64,000 bases of DNA from Thermoactinomyces vulgaris (lineage in GTDB: Bacteria; Bacillota; Bacilli; Thermoactinomycetales; Thermoactinomycetaceae): positions 372,001-436,000 of the forward strand of contig NZ_REFP01000009.1 in the NCBI RefSeq assembly GCF_003688725.1. Direction: 5' to 3'. Within the stretch, counting starts at the first letter, position 1. The number at the start of each line of letters is the position of its first letter. Of the stretch, positions 1 through 8,745 are shown one piece after another. A program made the translations under genes and the position numbers. The notes below the pieces were generated by a model. That model ran no database searches. It saw only the letters and a program-made list of their open reading frames with translations, and had not been told where the DNA came from.

Positions 1-491
1 GCTTCGGCCTTTTCTTGATTGTATCGAAAAAAGAGAGCAAAAACAATCATTTTAAATCATAACCAATCAAAAACAATCAAAAAACAGGATCAAAGAAGGA
101 GATTGCGCTGTTAATTTACTGGGTAAAATAAGAAATACAGAGAAAAAAAAGATATAGAGACAATATTTGAAGGATGTTTGAGTAATAAACAAAGTATTTT
201 AATTTAATACATAAAATATTTAATAAAGATGCGGAGCATGGGATTAAACATTGATTGTTATTTGTAAAATTCGAAAAAATATCCGACTCGAAATAAAGAT
301 GTGAAAGCGGTGTTTCGATTGTTTTTTTCAAGATGAAACCGGGGGCTTGTTTTTTGGGATGAAAGTTAAAAATAGAAATTGGTATAAATTACAATCCATA
401 AAATGTTAATTTTTATATATTTATTTCTTTATAAAATAAAATGAATGAAGTAATATAGAGTTAACCAACAATCCGAAAGGAAAGATCGGCT
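1..491. other. AT-rich intergenic region, no gene supported
   Basis: No convincing coding sequence in either strand; the only sizeable open frame (minus strand) has no ribosome site and low-complexity composition. Bases 1-90 contain several AACAATCA/CCAATCAA repeats. The first bases may be the tail of a terminator whose other arm lies outside the window. The 3' part supplies the upstream region of the XRE/TPR regulator gene. Confidence 0.5.
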
Positions 492-1829
492 ATGAATATT
501 TTGGAAATGAGTGAAATTGGCAAATTTATTCGTAAAGTCCGAAAAGAAAAAGGGTTAAGATTGGAAGATTTGGCAGATGAGCATATCTCCACGGCGACAA
601 TCAGTAATATTGAGCGCGGTGTTCCTCATGTCAACAAAGATAAAGTCTTGTATTTAATGAGCAAGCTGGAACTGGATTTAAATGAAATTCCGGAAATGAT
701 CGAAAAAGATACGGAAACTTTGGAAAGTATGCAAGTGCGGTTTGTCGCCATCGAAACCATGATCCAGATGGGAATGCCTGAACGGGCCCTTCATTTGCTT
801 TCGGATATATCGGAAGAATCTTATTCCAGACATCAGGCTACGGTTCATTATTTGAAAGGGAAAGTGTACAGTCACCAGAAGGAATGGCGCAAAGCAGAAC
901 GTGAGTTGAGTGAAGCCATCCGTCTGGCTTATCAGGATCCCTATTCCCCGAAAAATCATTTGGAAGCTGCCGGTTATTGTGAACTGGCTTATTGCCGCTT
1001 TATGAACAAAGATTATGGACAAGCCCTCCGGTATGTGGAACGCGGGTTGGCGGCAATGGAGCAAGACAAATCCAATGAGTGTGATGACCGAACCTATTAC
1101 TTGCTCTTGATTTCGCAAGTGGCTTACTTGGAAAAGTTGAACCGCACGGATGAAGCTTTCCGCCTGCTGGAAGAGTTGTGGGGGAAAATTCCCCGGATTC
1201 AAAGCAAAGACATCATCATTAAAATGTACTATTATCGCTCCAGGTTGTTACAGAGAATGAAACTTTACCATGATGCCATCCGCTATGCCAGAGAGGGGAT
1301 TCAACGGTCGGTCGGCAGTAAAAACACGGAAGAAATGTTGAAGCTTTGGAGTGGATTGGGACTGTCTTACCTTGAAATTTCCCAATTGGATGATGCAGCG
1401 ACCTGTTTCCAATTTGTCTTAGAACTGGCAGAACATGATGATAACTCCCAGGAAGTAGCACATGCCTATTGCCATCTGGGTAAAGTGTATATGTTGCAAG
1501 GCAAATACCACGAAGCTTATGATAAGCTGAAAAAAGCGCTGGAATGGGCGGAAAAAATTTATGATCCGCAACTGTTGAATGATGCCCTTTTCACCATGGG
1601 CAAACTGCTGAAGCAGATGAAGCATTACACTGAAGCGGTCGAATATTTGAAACGGTCTGCCCGTTTGGCAGCCAAAAACAAGCTGAAAACCAATGTTTAC
1701 GACTGTTATTATGAACTGGCCGGCTGTTATGAAGCTTTGGATGATCAGGATGGCTTCAAATCGGCCACCGAGCAAATGTACCTGGCCCAAAAAGAACTCG
1801 AACAACAGCAACTGCGGCAAATTGGTTGA
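492..1829 (+). CDS. XRE-family helix-turn-helix regulator with tetratricopeptide repeats
   Basis: A 445-residue protein. Residues about 10-65 form a Cro/C1-type helix-turn-helix (IGKFIRKVRKEKGL, TISNIERG), followed by roughly 370 residues of helical repeats with TPR spacing (for example AYCHLGKVYMLQGKYHEAYD and ALFTMGKLLKQMKHYTEAVE). This architecture is that of PlcR/Rap-like or AimR-like cytoplasmic regulators, in which the TPR part often binds a small peptide; no signalling-peptide gene was identified beside it, so a peptide ligand is only an inference. A GAAAGGAAAG ribosome site precedes the ATG. Its stop codon lies inside the -35 box of the next transcription unit. Target genes are unknown. 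Confidence 0.85.
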   Translation: MNILEMSEIGKFIRKVRKEKGLRLEDLADEHISTATISNIERGVPHVNKDKVLYLMSKLELDLNEIPEMIEKDTETLESMQVRFVAIETMIQMGMPERALHLLSDISEESYSRHQATVHYLKGKVYSHQKEWRKAERELSEAIRLAYQDPYSPKNHLEAAGYCELAYCRFMNKDYGQALRYVERGLAAMEQDKSNECDDRTYYLLLISQVAYLEKLNRTDEAFRLLEELWGKIPRIQSKDIIIKMYYYRSRLLQRMKLYHDAIRYAREGIQRSVGSKNTEEMLKLWSGLGLSYLEISQLDDAATCFQFVLELAEHDDNSQEVAHAYCHLGKVYMLQGKYHEAYDKLKKALEWAEKIYDPQLLNDALFTMGKLLKQMKHYTEAVEYLKRSARLAAKNKLKTNVYDCYYELAGCYEALDDQDGFKSATEQMYLAQKELEQQQLRQIG

Positions 1830-1854
1830 CAACTTGCAAAAAGATTTATATATT
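1826..1854 (+). promoter_or_regulatory. Sigma-A promoter of the metH transcription unit
   Basis: TTGACA and TATATT separated by exactly 17 bases. The TGA stop of the upstream regulator gene lies within the -35 hexamer. The start of transcription would fall about 25-30 bases before the SAM riboswitch. Confidence 0.8.
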
Positions 1855-1887
1855 ATGAAGATAAACTGACATAATTTTTACAAGGAT

Positions 1888-2003
1888 CTCTTATCAAGAG
1901 AGGCGGAGGGACTGGCCCGATGAAGCCCGGCAACCTGTTGGAACTTGCGTCCAATGTGGTGCCAATTCCAGCAGAGAGAGTTTCTCTCTCTGAAAGATGA
2001 GAG
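1888..2003 (+). promoter_or_regulatory. SAM-I riboswitch (S-box) aptamer
   Basis: The closing helix pairs CTCTTATC (1888-1895) with GATGAGAG near 1997-2004. The conserved core is present: AGAGGCGGAGGGACTGGCCC, then GATGAAGCCCGGCAACC with the kink-turn GATGA, then the GGTGCCAATTCCAGC arm. SAM binding would stabilise the aptamer and free the downstream terminator, shutting off the methionine synthase operon when SAM is plentiful. This matches the SAM-I family closely. Confidence 0.96.
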
Positions 2004-2024
2004 TGAGTCTGGCCGGGTAATCCA

Positions 2025-2061
2025 CACCTTTTCATCTTTCAGAGATGAAAAGGTGTTTTTT
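2025..2061 (+). terminator. Riboswitch expression-platform terminator
   Basis: A perfect hairpin (CACCTTTTCATC ... GATGAAAAGGTG) followed by six T residues, directly after the SAM-I aptamer. An antiterminator could form between the aptamer 3' strand (GAAAGATGAGAG) and the terminator 5' arm region, the usual S-box arrangement. Confidence 0.92.
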
Positions 2062-2110
2062 ATTTTGCGGACCTCTGCCTGGGAAAAAACGGTTAAAGGT
2101 GGCGATAGGT

Positions 2111-5100
2111 GTGGGGAAAAAACCGATTGAAGAATATTTGCGCGAAAAAATTGTCATTTTGGATGGCGCGATGGGCACGATGTTGCAGCAGGCACAACTG
2201 ACGGCTGATGATTTTGGCGGAGAGCGGTATGAAGGTTGCAATGAAATCTTGAACCTGACCCGGCCGGATCTGATTCGAAACATTCATGAAAAGTATTACC
2301 AGGCCGGCGCCGATGTGGTGGAAACCAATACATTTGGAGCCACGCCGCTGGTTTTGGGGGAGTATCATTTGGCAGACAAAACCGAAGAAATTAACCGGGC
2401 AGCCGCCCGTTGTGCGGTTCAAGCAAGGGACAAATGGTCAACCGGTGACCGTCCCCGCTATGTGGCCGGCGCCATCGGGCCGACCACCAAGACATTGTCC
2501 GTCACCGGGGGGACGACCTTTGAAGCGTTGGCCGAGGGATACTATCGGCAGGCGAAAGCATTGATGGAGGGCGGGGTGGACTTTCTCCTGTTGGAAACTT
2601 CCCAAGACACGTTAAATGTGAAAGCTGGGGGGATCGGGATTGAAAGGGCTTTTCAGGACTTGGGCTTCCGTTTGCCTGTCATGATTTCCGGGACGATTGA
2701 GCCGATGGGAACGATGCTCGGAGGACAAACCATTGAAGCGTTTTATCTGTCCATCGAACATCTTCGCCCGTTTGCGGTCGGGCTGAATTGTGCGACCGGT
2801 CCCGAGTTCATGACGGATCACATCCGTTCGTTGTCCCGAATTGCCCGTTGCGGCGTCAGTTGTTATCCCAATGCCGGCTTGCCGGATGAAAACGGGGATT
2901 ATCCGGAGACCCCCGAAGCCTTGGCGCAGAAATTGACCGACTTTGCGGATAAAGGATGGCTGAATTTGGCGGGAGGCTGTTGCGGAACCACACCGGAACA
3001 CATCCGGGCCATTGCCCGGGCTTTGGAAGGGAAAAAACCCCGCCGGCCGGTTCAAAGCCATTTGCCAGGAATCTCGGGAATTGACCCGGTTTTCTTGGAA
3101 GAGGATGCCCGGCCGTTGCTTGTCGGGGAGCGCACCAACGTAATCGGGTCCCGCAAGTTTAAACGGCTCATCAGAGAAGGGAAATATGAGGAAGCCTCCG
3201 AGATTGCCCGCAAACAAGTGAAAGGCGGAGCCCAGATCATCGATGTTTGTCTGGCTGATCCGGACCGGGATGAACTGGCGGACATGGAAGCATTTTTGAA
3301 GCATGTGACCAAAATGGTGAAAGTTCCGCTGATGATTGATTCGACCGATGCCAGGGTGATTGAAAAGGCGCTTCAATATTCCCAAGGAAAAGCAGTGATC
3401 AATTCCATCAACCTGGAAAACGGGGAAGAACGTTTTCAAGAAGTGATCCCGCTGGTGAAAAAATACGGGGCGGCAATCGTGGTGGGATCGATTGATGAAG
3501 AGGGGATGGCGCAGACGGCCCGGCGGAAACTGGAAGTGGCGCTCAGAAGTTATGATTTGCTGGTTCATAAGTACGGCATTCCTGAAGAGGACATCATTTT
3601 TGACCCATTGGTTTTCCCCGTCGGGACGGGAGATGAACAGTACATCGGTTCCGCCCGTGAGACGGTGGAAGGCATCCGGCTCATCAAAAAAGCGTTGCCC
3701 CGGACATCAACCATTCTGGGTATCTCCAATGTTTCTTTCGGGCTTCCGCTGGCCGGGCGTGAAGTGTTAAATGCGGTGTTTCTCTATGCCTGCACCAAAG
3801 CAGGGTTGGATTATGCCATCGTCAATACGGAAAAACTGGAGCGCTACGCTTCCATCGGGGAAGAAGAGAGGGAGTTGGCGGAAACCTTCTTGTTTCACTC
3901 AGATCATCAAAACTATGACGATATCTTGATCCGGTTTACAAACTTTTACCGCCATAAAAAAGAAAAGAAAAAGCAAACCGGGGTTCGGATGACTTTGGAA
4001 GAGAGGCTTGCCAACTACATCCTGGAAGGAAGCAAAGACGGTTTGTACGAGGATTTGGATCAGGCGCTTGCCAAGTACAAACCGCTGGATATCATCAACG
4101 GGCCGTTGATGGCAGGCATGGATGAAGTGGGGCGTTTATTTAATGATAACCAGTTGATTGTGGCTGAAGTTTTGCAGAGTGCGGAAGTGATGAAAGCGGC
4201 CGTCCGGTATTTGGAACCCCACATGGACCGGGCGGAAAGCCATACACGGGGAAAAGTCGTTTTGGCCACCGTCAAGGGAGACGTCCATGACATCGGGAAA
4301 AATCTGGTGGAAATCATCTTGGCGAACAACGGCTATCAAGTGGTGAATTTGGGGATCAAAGTGCCCCCGGAACAATTGATTGAGACCGCCCGGAAAGAAA
4401 AGCCGGATATCATCGGGCTGTCCGGGCTTTTGGTGAAGTCGGCCCAACAGATGGTGGTGACGGCCCAAGATCTGAAAGAAGCGGAGATTGACATTCCCAT
4501 CCTGGTGGGCGGGGCGGCTTTGACGAGAAAATTTACAGAAACACGCATTTCCGTGGAATACGACGGCCCCGTTTTATATGCCAAAGACGCGATGAACGGA
4601 CTGGAACTGGCCAACAAGTTGATGAATCCGGAGCAGAGGGAGCAAATTGAGGCCGAAAAAAACGAAAAGAAAAAACAGCGGTCTCCCTTGCAAACAGACC
4701 GAAGGGAGGCGGGGCCCCCGGCGTCTTTGCTGGTGAAAAGCAAAGTGAACCGCAAGGCCCCTGTTTTTACTCCGCCGGATTTCAAAAAGCATGTTTACCG
4801 GGATTATCCGTTGGATTTGCTTCTTCCCTATATCAATTTGCAGATGTTGTTTGGAAAACATCTCGGGTTAAAGGGAAATGTGGAGCAATTGATCGAAGAG
4901 GGGGACGAAAAAGCGCTGGAAATGAAGGGATTGTTTAGCCAGTTTTTTGAAAAAGCCAAAAAAGAACGGTGGCTCACCCCTCACGGCATTTATCAATTTT
5001 TCCCCGCGCAAGCCGACGGGGATGACATTTTGATTTATGATCCTGAAGACCCCGGCGTGATATTGGAACGTTTTTCGTTTCCCCGTCAGCCTGAGGATCC

Positions 5101-5560
5101 GTATCTGTGCCTGGCAGATTTTGTGCGTCCGGTGGAATCCGGGGAAATGGATTATGTCGGTTTTCTTGCGGTGACAGCCGGGCAACACATCCGGGAATTG
5201 TCCCAAAAATGGAAAGAAAAAGGGGATTATCTCCATTCCCATTTCATTCAGGCCTTGGCATTGGAAACGGCGGAAGCCTTCGCCGAACAATTGCATCAAC
5301 AGATGCGGAACCGTTGGGGATTTCCGGATCCGGCCGAAATGACCATGAAGGAGCGGTTCGGCGCAAGATATCAGGGAATTCGCGTTTCTTTCGGCTATCC
5401 GGCTTGTCCTGATCTGGAGGATCAGCAGAAGTTGTTTCGCCTGATTTCGCCGGAGGATATCGGCATTCAGTTAACCGACGGTTTCATGATGGATCCCGAA
5501 GCATCCGTGTCGGCAATGGTGTTTGCTCATCCGGAAGCTCGGTATTTTAATGCGATATAA
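2111..5560 (+). CDS. metH: Cobalamin-dependent methionine synthase
   Basis: Transfers the methyl group of 5-methyl-tetrahydrofolate to homocysteine through cobalamin; cytoplasmic, last step of methionine synthesis. At 1149 residues all modules are present: homocysteine domain (zinc ligands Cys227 and Cys290/Cys291 in GGCCGTTP), pterin-binding domain (about 350-610), cap and B12 domain with DVHDIG whose His726 is the cobalt ligand, and the C-terminal SAM-binding reactivation domain (GYPACPDLEDQ). I place the start at GTG 2111, preceded by AAAGGTGG; the frame stays open upstream into the riboswitch terminator, but that part cannot be translated usefully. Controlled by the SAM-I riboswitch and co-transcribed with the next gene. 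Confidence 0.96.
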   Translation: MGKKPIEEYLREKIVILDGAMGTMLQQAQLTADDFGGERYEGCNEILNLTRPDLIRNIHEKYYQAGADVVETNTFGATPLVLGEYHLADKTEEINRAAARCAVQARDKWSTGDRPRYVAGAIGPTTKTLSVTGGTTFEALAEGYYRQAKALMEGGVDFLLLETSQDTLNVKAGGIGIERAFQDLGFRLPVMISGTIEPMGTMLGGQTIEAFYLSIEHLRPFAVGLNCATGPEFMTDHIRSLSRIARCGVSCYPNAGLPDENGDYPETPEALAQKLTDFADKGWLNLAGGCCGTTPEHIRAIARALEGKKPRRPVQSHLPGISGIDPVFLEEDARPLLVGERTNVIGSRKFKRLIREGKYEEASEIARKQVKGGAQIIDVCLADPDRDELADMEAFLKHVTKMVKVPLMIDSTDARVIEKALQYSQGKAVINSINLENGEERFQEVIPLVKKYGAAIVVGSIDEEGMAQTARRKLEVALRSYDLLVHKYGIPEEDIIFDPLVFPVGTGDEQYIGSARETVEGIRLIKKALPRTSTILGISNVSFGLPLAGREVLNAVFLYACTKAGLDYAIVNTEKLERYASIGEEERELAETFLFHSDHQNYDDILIRFTNFYRHKKEKKKQTGVRMTLEERLANYILEGSKDGLYEDLDQALAKYKPLDIINGPLMAGMDEVGRLFNDNQLIVAEVLQSAEVMKAAVRYLEPHMDRAESHTRGKVVLATVKGDVHDIGKNLVEIILANNGYQVVNLGIKVPPEQLIETARKEKPDIIGLSGLLVKSAQQMVVTAQDLKEAEIDIPILVGGAALTRKFTETRISVEYDGPVLYAKDAMNGLELANKLMNPEQREQIEAEKNEKKKQRSPLQTDRREAGPPASLLVKSKVNRKAPVFTPPDFKKHVYRDYPLDLLLPYINLQMLFGKHLGLKGNVEQLIEEGDEKALEMKGLFSQFFEKAKKERWLTPHGIYQFFPAQADGDDILIYDPEDPGVILERFSFPRQPEDPYLCLADFVRPVESGEMDYVGFLAVTAGQHIRELSQKWKEKGDYLHSHFIQALALETAEAFAEQLHQQMRNRWGFPDPAEMTMKERFGARYQGIRVSFGYPACPDLEDQQKLFRLISPEDIGIQLTDGFMMDPEASVSAMVFAHPEARYFNAI

Positions 5561-5573
5561 GGGGGAAAGATTG

Positions 5574-7451
5574 ATGGGCAAGCAAGGCTTGCTTCAATGC
5601 CTGCAACATTCTTTGCTGGTCGGAGACGGGGCGATTGCGACATTTTTGTATCAACAAGGCGTTTCCATCGGCCATTGTACGGAGGAATTGGTTTTGAGCA
5701 ACCCGTCCCTGATCAGCGAGGTTCATGAAGCATATTATCGGGCCGGGGCGCGTGTGATTGAAACGCACACCTTTGGTGCCAACCGCGAGAGGCTGTCGCG
5801 TTACGGACTGGAGAGCAAGGTGACGCGGCTGAACCGGGAAGCCGTTCATATTGCCAAAGAATCGATTGGCAGCGATGCCTATGTTCTTGGGGTGATCGGT
5901 TCCATCTGTGCCGGGAAGGTGCCGGTGTACGATGAAGAGGAGTACCGGGTGATGTATGAAGAGCAAGCGGTGGCTCTTTTGCACGGAGGTGTTGACGGGA
6001 TTTTGCTGGAGACTTTTTTGGATTTGAAAGAGCTGCAATTGGCGGTTGAAGTGATTCGCCCGTTGACGAAGCTTCCCGTCTTTGCCCAGCTGTCGATGAT
6101 GGAAATCGGCCGGACCCGGGATGCCTTTACCGTCTCTGAAGCTTTTGAGAAGCTTGCATCGCTCGGGGTGAACGGGGTGGGAATCAATTGCCGTTTCGGT
6201 CCCGTGGAAGTATTGAGAACATTGGAAAAAACCATTGTTCCCGAGCAAATGATCCTCACGGCTTTTCCCAATGCCGGGCGGCTGGGGATGAGCAACGGGG
6301 AACTTCATTACAAGTCGGAGCCGGACTATTTTGAAGAAACAGCCGGTCTCTTGATTGATCAAGGAGTCCGCCTGCTTGGAGGGTGTTGCGGAACCACCCC
6401 CGGGCACATCGCCCGGATAGCCAAAGCATTGAAAGACAAATGTCCGGTTCAGCGGAAAAATCCTCCCCGGGATGGTTACAAACTGTCTTCCCATGAAACG
6501 ATCGTCTTGCAAAAAAGAACGAAACCGACGGTCGTACAGAAAGTCCGCAACGGACAACGAACCATCATTTGTGAATTTGATCCGCCGAAAGATCTGGATA
6601 CCATGCGGTTCTTGCAAGGGGCGAAAAAACTGAAACAAGCCGGTGTCGATGCGGTCACGATGGCGGACAATTCCCTGGCCACCGCCCGGATGAGCAATTT
6701 GGCGCTGGGCGCCATCTTAAAAAAATATGATATCGAGCCGTTGGTCCACGTGGCTTGCCGGGACCGGAATTTATTGGGACAGCAATCCCACCTGATGGGG
6801 CTTCACGCCTTGGGAATCGATCAAATTTTGGTGATTACCGGGGATCCCACCCGCATGGGGGATTTGCCCGGAGCCCATTCGATTTACGATGTCACTTCCT
6901 TTGAACTGATCCGGATGGCGAAACAGCTGAATGAAGGGATATCGTTCTCTGGAAGGAAATTAAAACAAAAAGCGCAGTTTGTGGTGGGCGCCGCCTTTAA
7001 TCCGCATGTGCGAAAGCTGGATGCGGCGGTCAAACGTCTCGAGAAAAAAATTGAAGCCGGCGCGGATTTTGTCATGACTCAGCCGGTCTATGACCCGGAC
7101 GGGGTGATTCGGATGCATGAGGCGACGAAATCGCTTGGCATCCCGGTGTTTATCGGTGTGATGCCGCTCACCGGGTATCGCAATGCATTGTTTTTGCATA
7201 ATGAGGTGCCCGGAATTAAAATACCGGAAGACGTGTTAAAAAGAATGGAAAAAACGACCGACCGGCAGTCCGGAAAATCAGAAGGCGTCCAAGTGGCCAA
7301 GGAACTTTTGGAAGTGGCGATGGAAAAATTCGACGGAATTTATTTGATCACCCCGTTTTCCAACTGGCAGATGACAGAAGAATTGACGCATTTTATCCGG
7401 CGGCATGACAAAAAGATGCAAGCCTGTCTCAAGAGCCATACACATGCTTAA
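5574..7451 (+). CDS. yitJ: Bifunctional homocysteine S-methyltransferase / 5,10-methylenetetrahydrofolate reductase
   Basis: A 625-residue fusion like B. subtilis YitJ. Residues 1-310 are the homocysteine methyltransferase module with zinc ligands Cys206 and Cys271/Cys272 (GGCCGTTPGH); residues from about 330 are the MTHFR TIM barrel (CEFDPPKDLD, GDP, TQPVYD). It makes 5-methyl-THF, the substrate of MetH, and may also methylate homocysteine from another donor. Start ATG 5574 follows GGGGGAAAG by a few bases; a TTG three bases earlier is possible. Only 13 bases separate it from metH, so both fall under the SAM riboswitch. Confidence 0.94.
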   Translation: MGKQGLLQCLQHSLLVGDGAIATFLYQQGVSIGHCTEELVLSNPSLISEVHEAYYRAGARVIETHTFGANRERLSRYGLESKVTRLNREAVHIAKESIGSDAYVLGVIGSICAGKVPVYDEEEYRVMYEEQAVALLHGGVDGILLETFLDLKELQLAVEVIRPLTKLPVFAQLSMMEIGRTRDAFTVSEAFEKLASLGVNGVGINCRFGPVEVLRTLEKTIVPEQMILTAFPNAGRLGMSNGELHYKSEPDYFEETAGLLIDQGVRLLGGCCGTTPGHIARIAKALKDKCPVQRKNPPRDGYKLSSHETIVLQKRTKPTVVQKVRNGQRTIICEFDPPKDLDTMRFLQGAKKLKQAGVDAVTMADNSLATARMSNLALGAILKKYDIEPLVHVACRDRNLLGQQSHLMGLHALGIDQILVITGDPTRMGDLPGAHSIYDVTSFELIRMAKQLNEGISFSGRKLKQKAQFVVGAAFNPHVRKLDAAVKRLEKKIEAGADFVMTQPVYDPDGVIRMHEATKSLGIPVFIGVMPLTGYRNALFLHNEVPGIKIPEDVLKRMEKTTDRQSGKSEGVQVAKELLEVAMEKFDGIYLITPFSNWQMTEELTHFIRRHDKKMQACLKSHTHA

Positions 7452-7460
7452 AGAACAAAA

Positions 7461-7490
7461 AAAGGCCCTCCTGTCGGTTCAGGAGGGCTG
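7461..7490 (-). terminator. Hairpin terminator between convergent units
   Basis: GCCCTCCTG/CAGGAGGGC stem with a six-base loop. On the minus strand the stem is followed by seven T residues, a strong terminator; on the plus strand the tail is only TGATTGTTT, so it may end the yitJ transcript less efficiently. Confidence 0.75.
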
Positions 7491-7643
7491 ATTGTTTGAT
7501 TACCCAAAACCAAATTCAAAAGAATAGAGAAACGAACCATTGGCCATTTGGGGGAATGATTCATCCGTTTGGAGAGGAAATGACGCCCTTTTGGAACGGG
7601 AGGGCTGTCATCCAATGCAAAATGCAAACCAAACAAAGGTGAT

Positions 7644-7811
7644 TCACTTTTTAAAAGGCACATCCTTCGAAATATGGTCGAGAAACATATCTCTTGCCAT
7701 TTTGAGTACCGTCCTTTTCACTGCGGGACGAACCCGCTTGTGAATGACACGGTACTTGTATCCCAGACGCTGGTCGGCAAAAGATTTCGAGGATCGATCA
7801 CGTACGACCAT
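7644..7811 (-). CDS. Small basic protein of unknown function (55 aa)
   Basis: ATG 7811 is preceded by AAGGAGG with an 8-base gap, an excellent ribosome site, and the frame runs 55 codons to TGA at 7644. The product is rich in Arg and Lys (MVVRDRSSKSFADQRLGYK start, PFKK end) with alternating charged and aromatic residues and no membrane segment. I do not recognise the family. A minus-strand terminator lies about 150 bases downstream. Its length and charge would fit a nucleic-acid-binding or spore small protein, but nothing in the sequence proves that. Confidence 0.7.
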   Translation of the reverse strand: MVVRDRSSKSFADQRLGYKYRVIHKRVRPAVKRTVLKMARDMFLDHISKDVPFKK

Positions 7812-8104
7812 ATTCGCCCCCTCCTTTTTAACATTTATTAGACATCGGTAACCAACAATTCCTTCCTCGCGACATAAGTAGTCAAATCATTTAATTTTTT
7901 GACAAAAAAGGACATTGATGATAATGAGGATGATGGGGATTTTTTCGCATTCTTCCTTCTTTGAAAGGGGTTTGCCGGCTTGTTGACGAATGGATGATAT
8001 AGTCAAAAATAACGAATTTTGCTTTTAAATATAAATAAAAAGATGCAGTGGATTGGTTTGTTCATGGAAAACGCGATTTTTTCAAAAGGGGAAATGGGTG
8101 AACA

Positions 8105-8461
8105 ATGATGCAGGATCAAACAAAGAGAAAAAAAAGAGTGGAGCGTTTGGCGGACCAGATTGAAGCGGAGATATTAAATGCGATCCGGGAAGGCGGGCCT
8201 CAACCTTATTACACGGAAATGTATTTAAATTGCGCGATCTGTTATCAGGAAAAGAAGAGAACCGAATTGAGAATCGCCAAAGATCCCGACCAAATCTTTG
8301 ATGAATTCGCCGTGTGCTTTGACTGTATTGCCCGGCGAAACCTGACGCTTTCCCATTCGGAACGGGCGCTTGATTTTGAAGCGAGAACGTTGGCCATCTT
8401 GCGAATCAAAAACGGTGTCATGAAACCCCAGAATTGGGAGGAAGAAGAGGAAGCTCTTTAA
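8105..8461 (+). CDS. Small protein with a CxxC-x(n)-CxxC putative zinc ribbon
   Basis: 118 residues. Two Cys pairs (LNCAIC near residue 41 and AVCFDC near 70) spaced like a zinc-ribbon knuckle, flanked by charged helices. ATG 8105 (or the ATG next to it) follows an AAAAGGGGAAATGGG ribosome site. Monocistronic, without a recognised family. A nucleic-acid or protein-binding zinc domain is the inference; the acidic tail (WEEEEEAL) is notable. Confidence 0.75.
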   Translation: MMQDQTKRKKRVERLADQIEAEILNAIREGGPQPYYTEMYLNCAICYQEKKRTELRIAKDPDQIFDEFAVCFDCIARRNLTLSHSERALDFEARTLAILRIKNGVMKPQNWEEEEEAL

Positions 8462-8576
8462 ATCTGCACGAAATCACCCCTGTTTCATGGTTTTGTAATA
8501 TTCCCATTCTGTACAAATTTATTTAAATGTAGTATACCTATTTACAGACGGACAAGATTCGGGGGGTTTTGATCAT

Positions 8577-8681
8577 ATGAATGGGAATATTCTGGATTCA
8601 TCAGGAGTGATTATCCTTTTTTTGTTGTTTATTTCTTTTATTCTTGGTACCTTGTATGTCCGCGAAAGAATGAAAAATTAA
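8577..8681 (+). CDS. Single-pass membrane microprotein (34 aa)
   Basis: A 34-codon frame from ATG 8577 to TAA. The product has a short polar N-terminus, one hydrophobic segment (GVIILFLLFISFILGTLYV) and a basic tail RERMKN, i.e. a small inner-membrane protein with its C-terminus probably inside. GGGGGG lies about 10 bases before the ATG. A strong terminator follows at 8700. No family recognised; many Bacillales encode such peptides in sporulation or envelope stress, which is only an analogy. Confidence 0.6.
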   Translation: MNGNILDSSGVIILFLLFISFILGTLYVRERMKN

Positions 8682-8699
8682 TCCGATACAGGTGCAATC

Positions 8700-8745
8700 A
8701 AGGCCATCCTTCCGGGAGAGAAATCAGGAAGGATGGCCTTTTTTC
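8700..8745 (+). terminator. Strong rho-independent terminator
   Basis: AAGGCCATCCTTCC and GGAAGGATGGCCTT form a 14-bp stem followed by TTTTT. It ends the microprotein transcript and lies against the 3' end of the convergent His/Cys-rich gene. Confidence 0.9.

Noticed and set aside
2045-2110. Upstream extension of the metH frame from ATG 2045
   Set aside because: It lies inside the riboswitch terminator hairpin and has no ribosome site; GTG 2111 with AAAGGTGG fits the family start.
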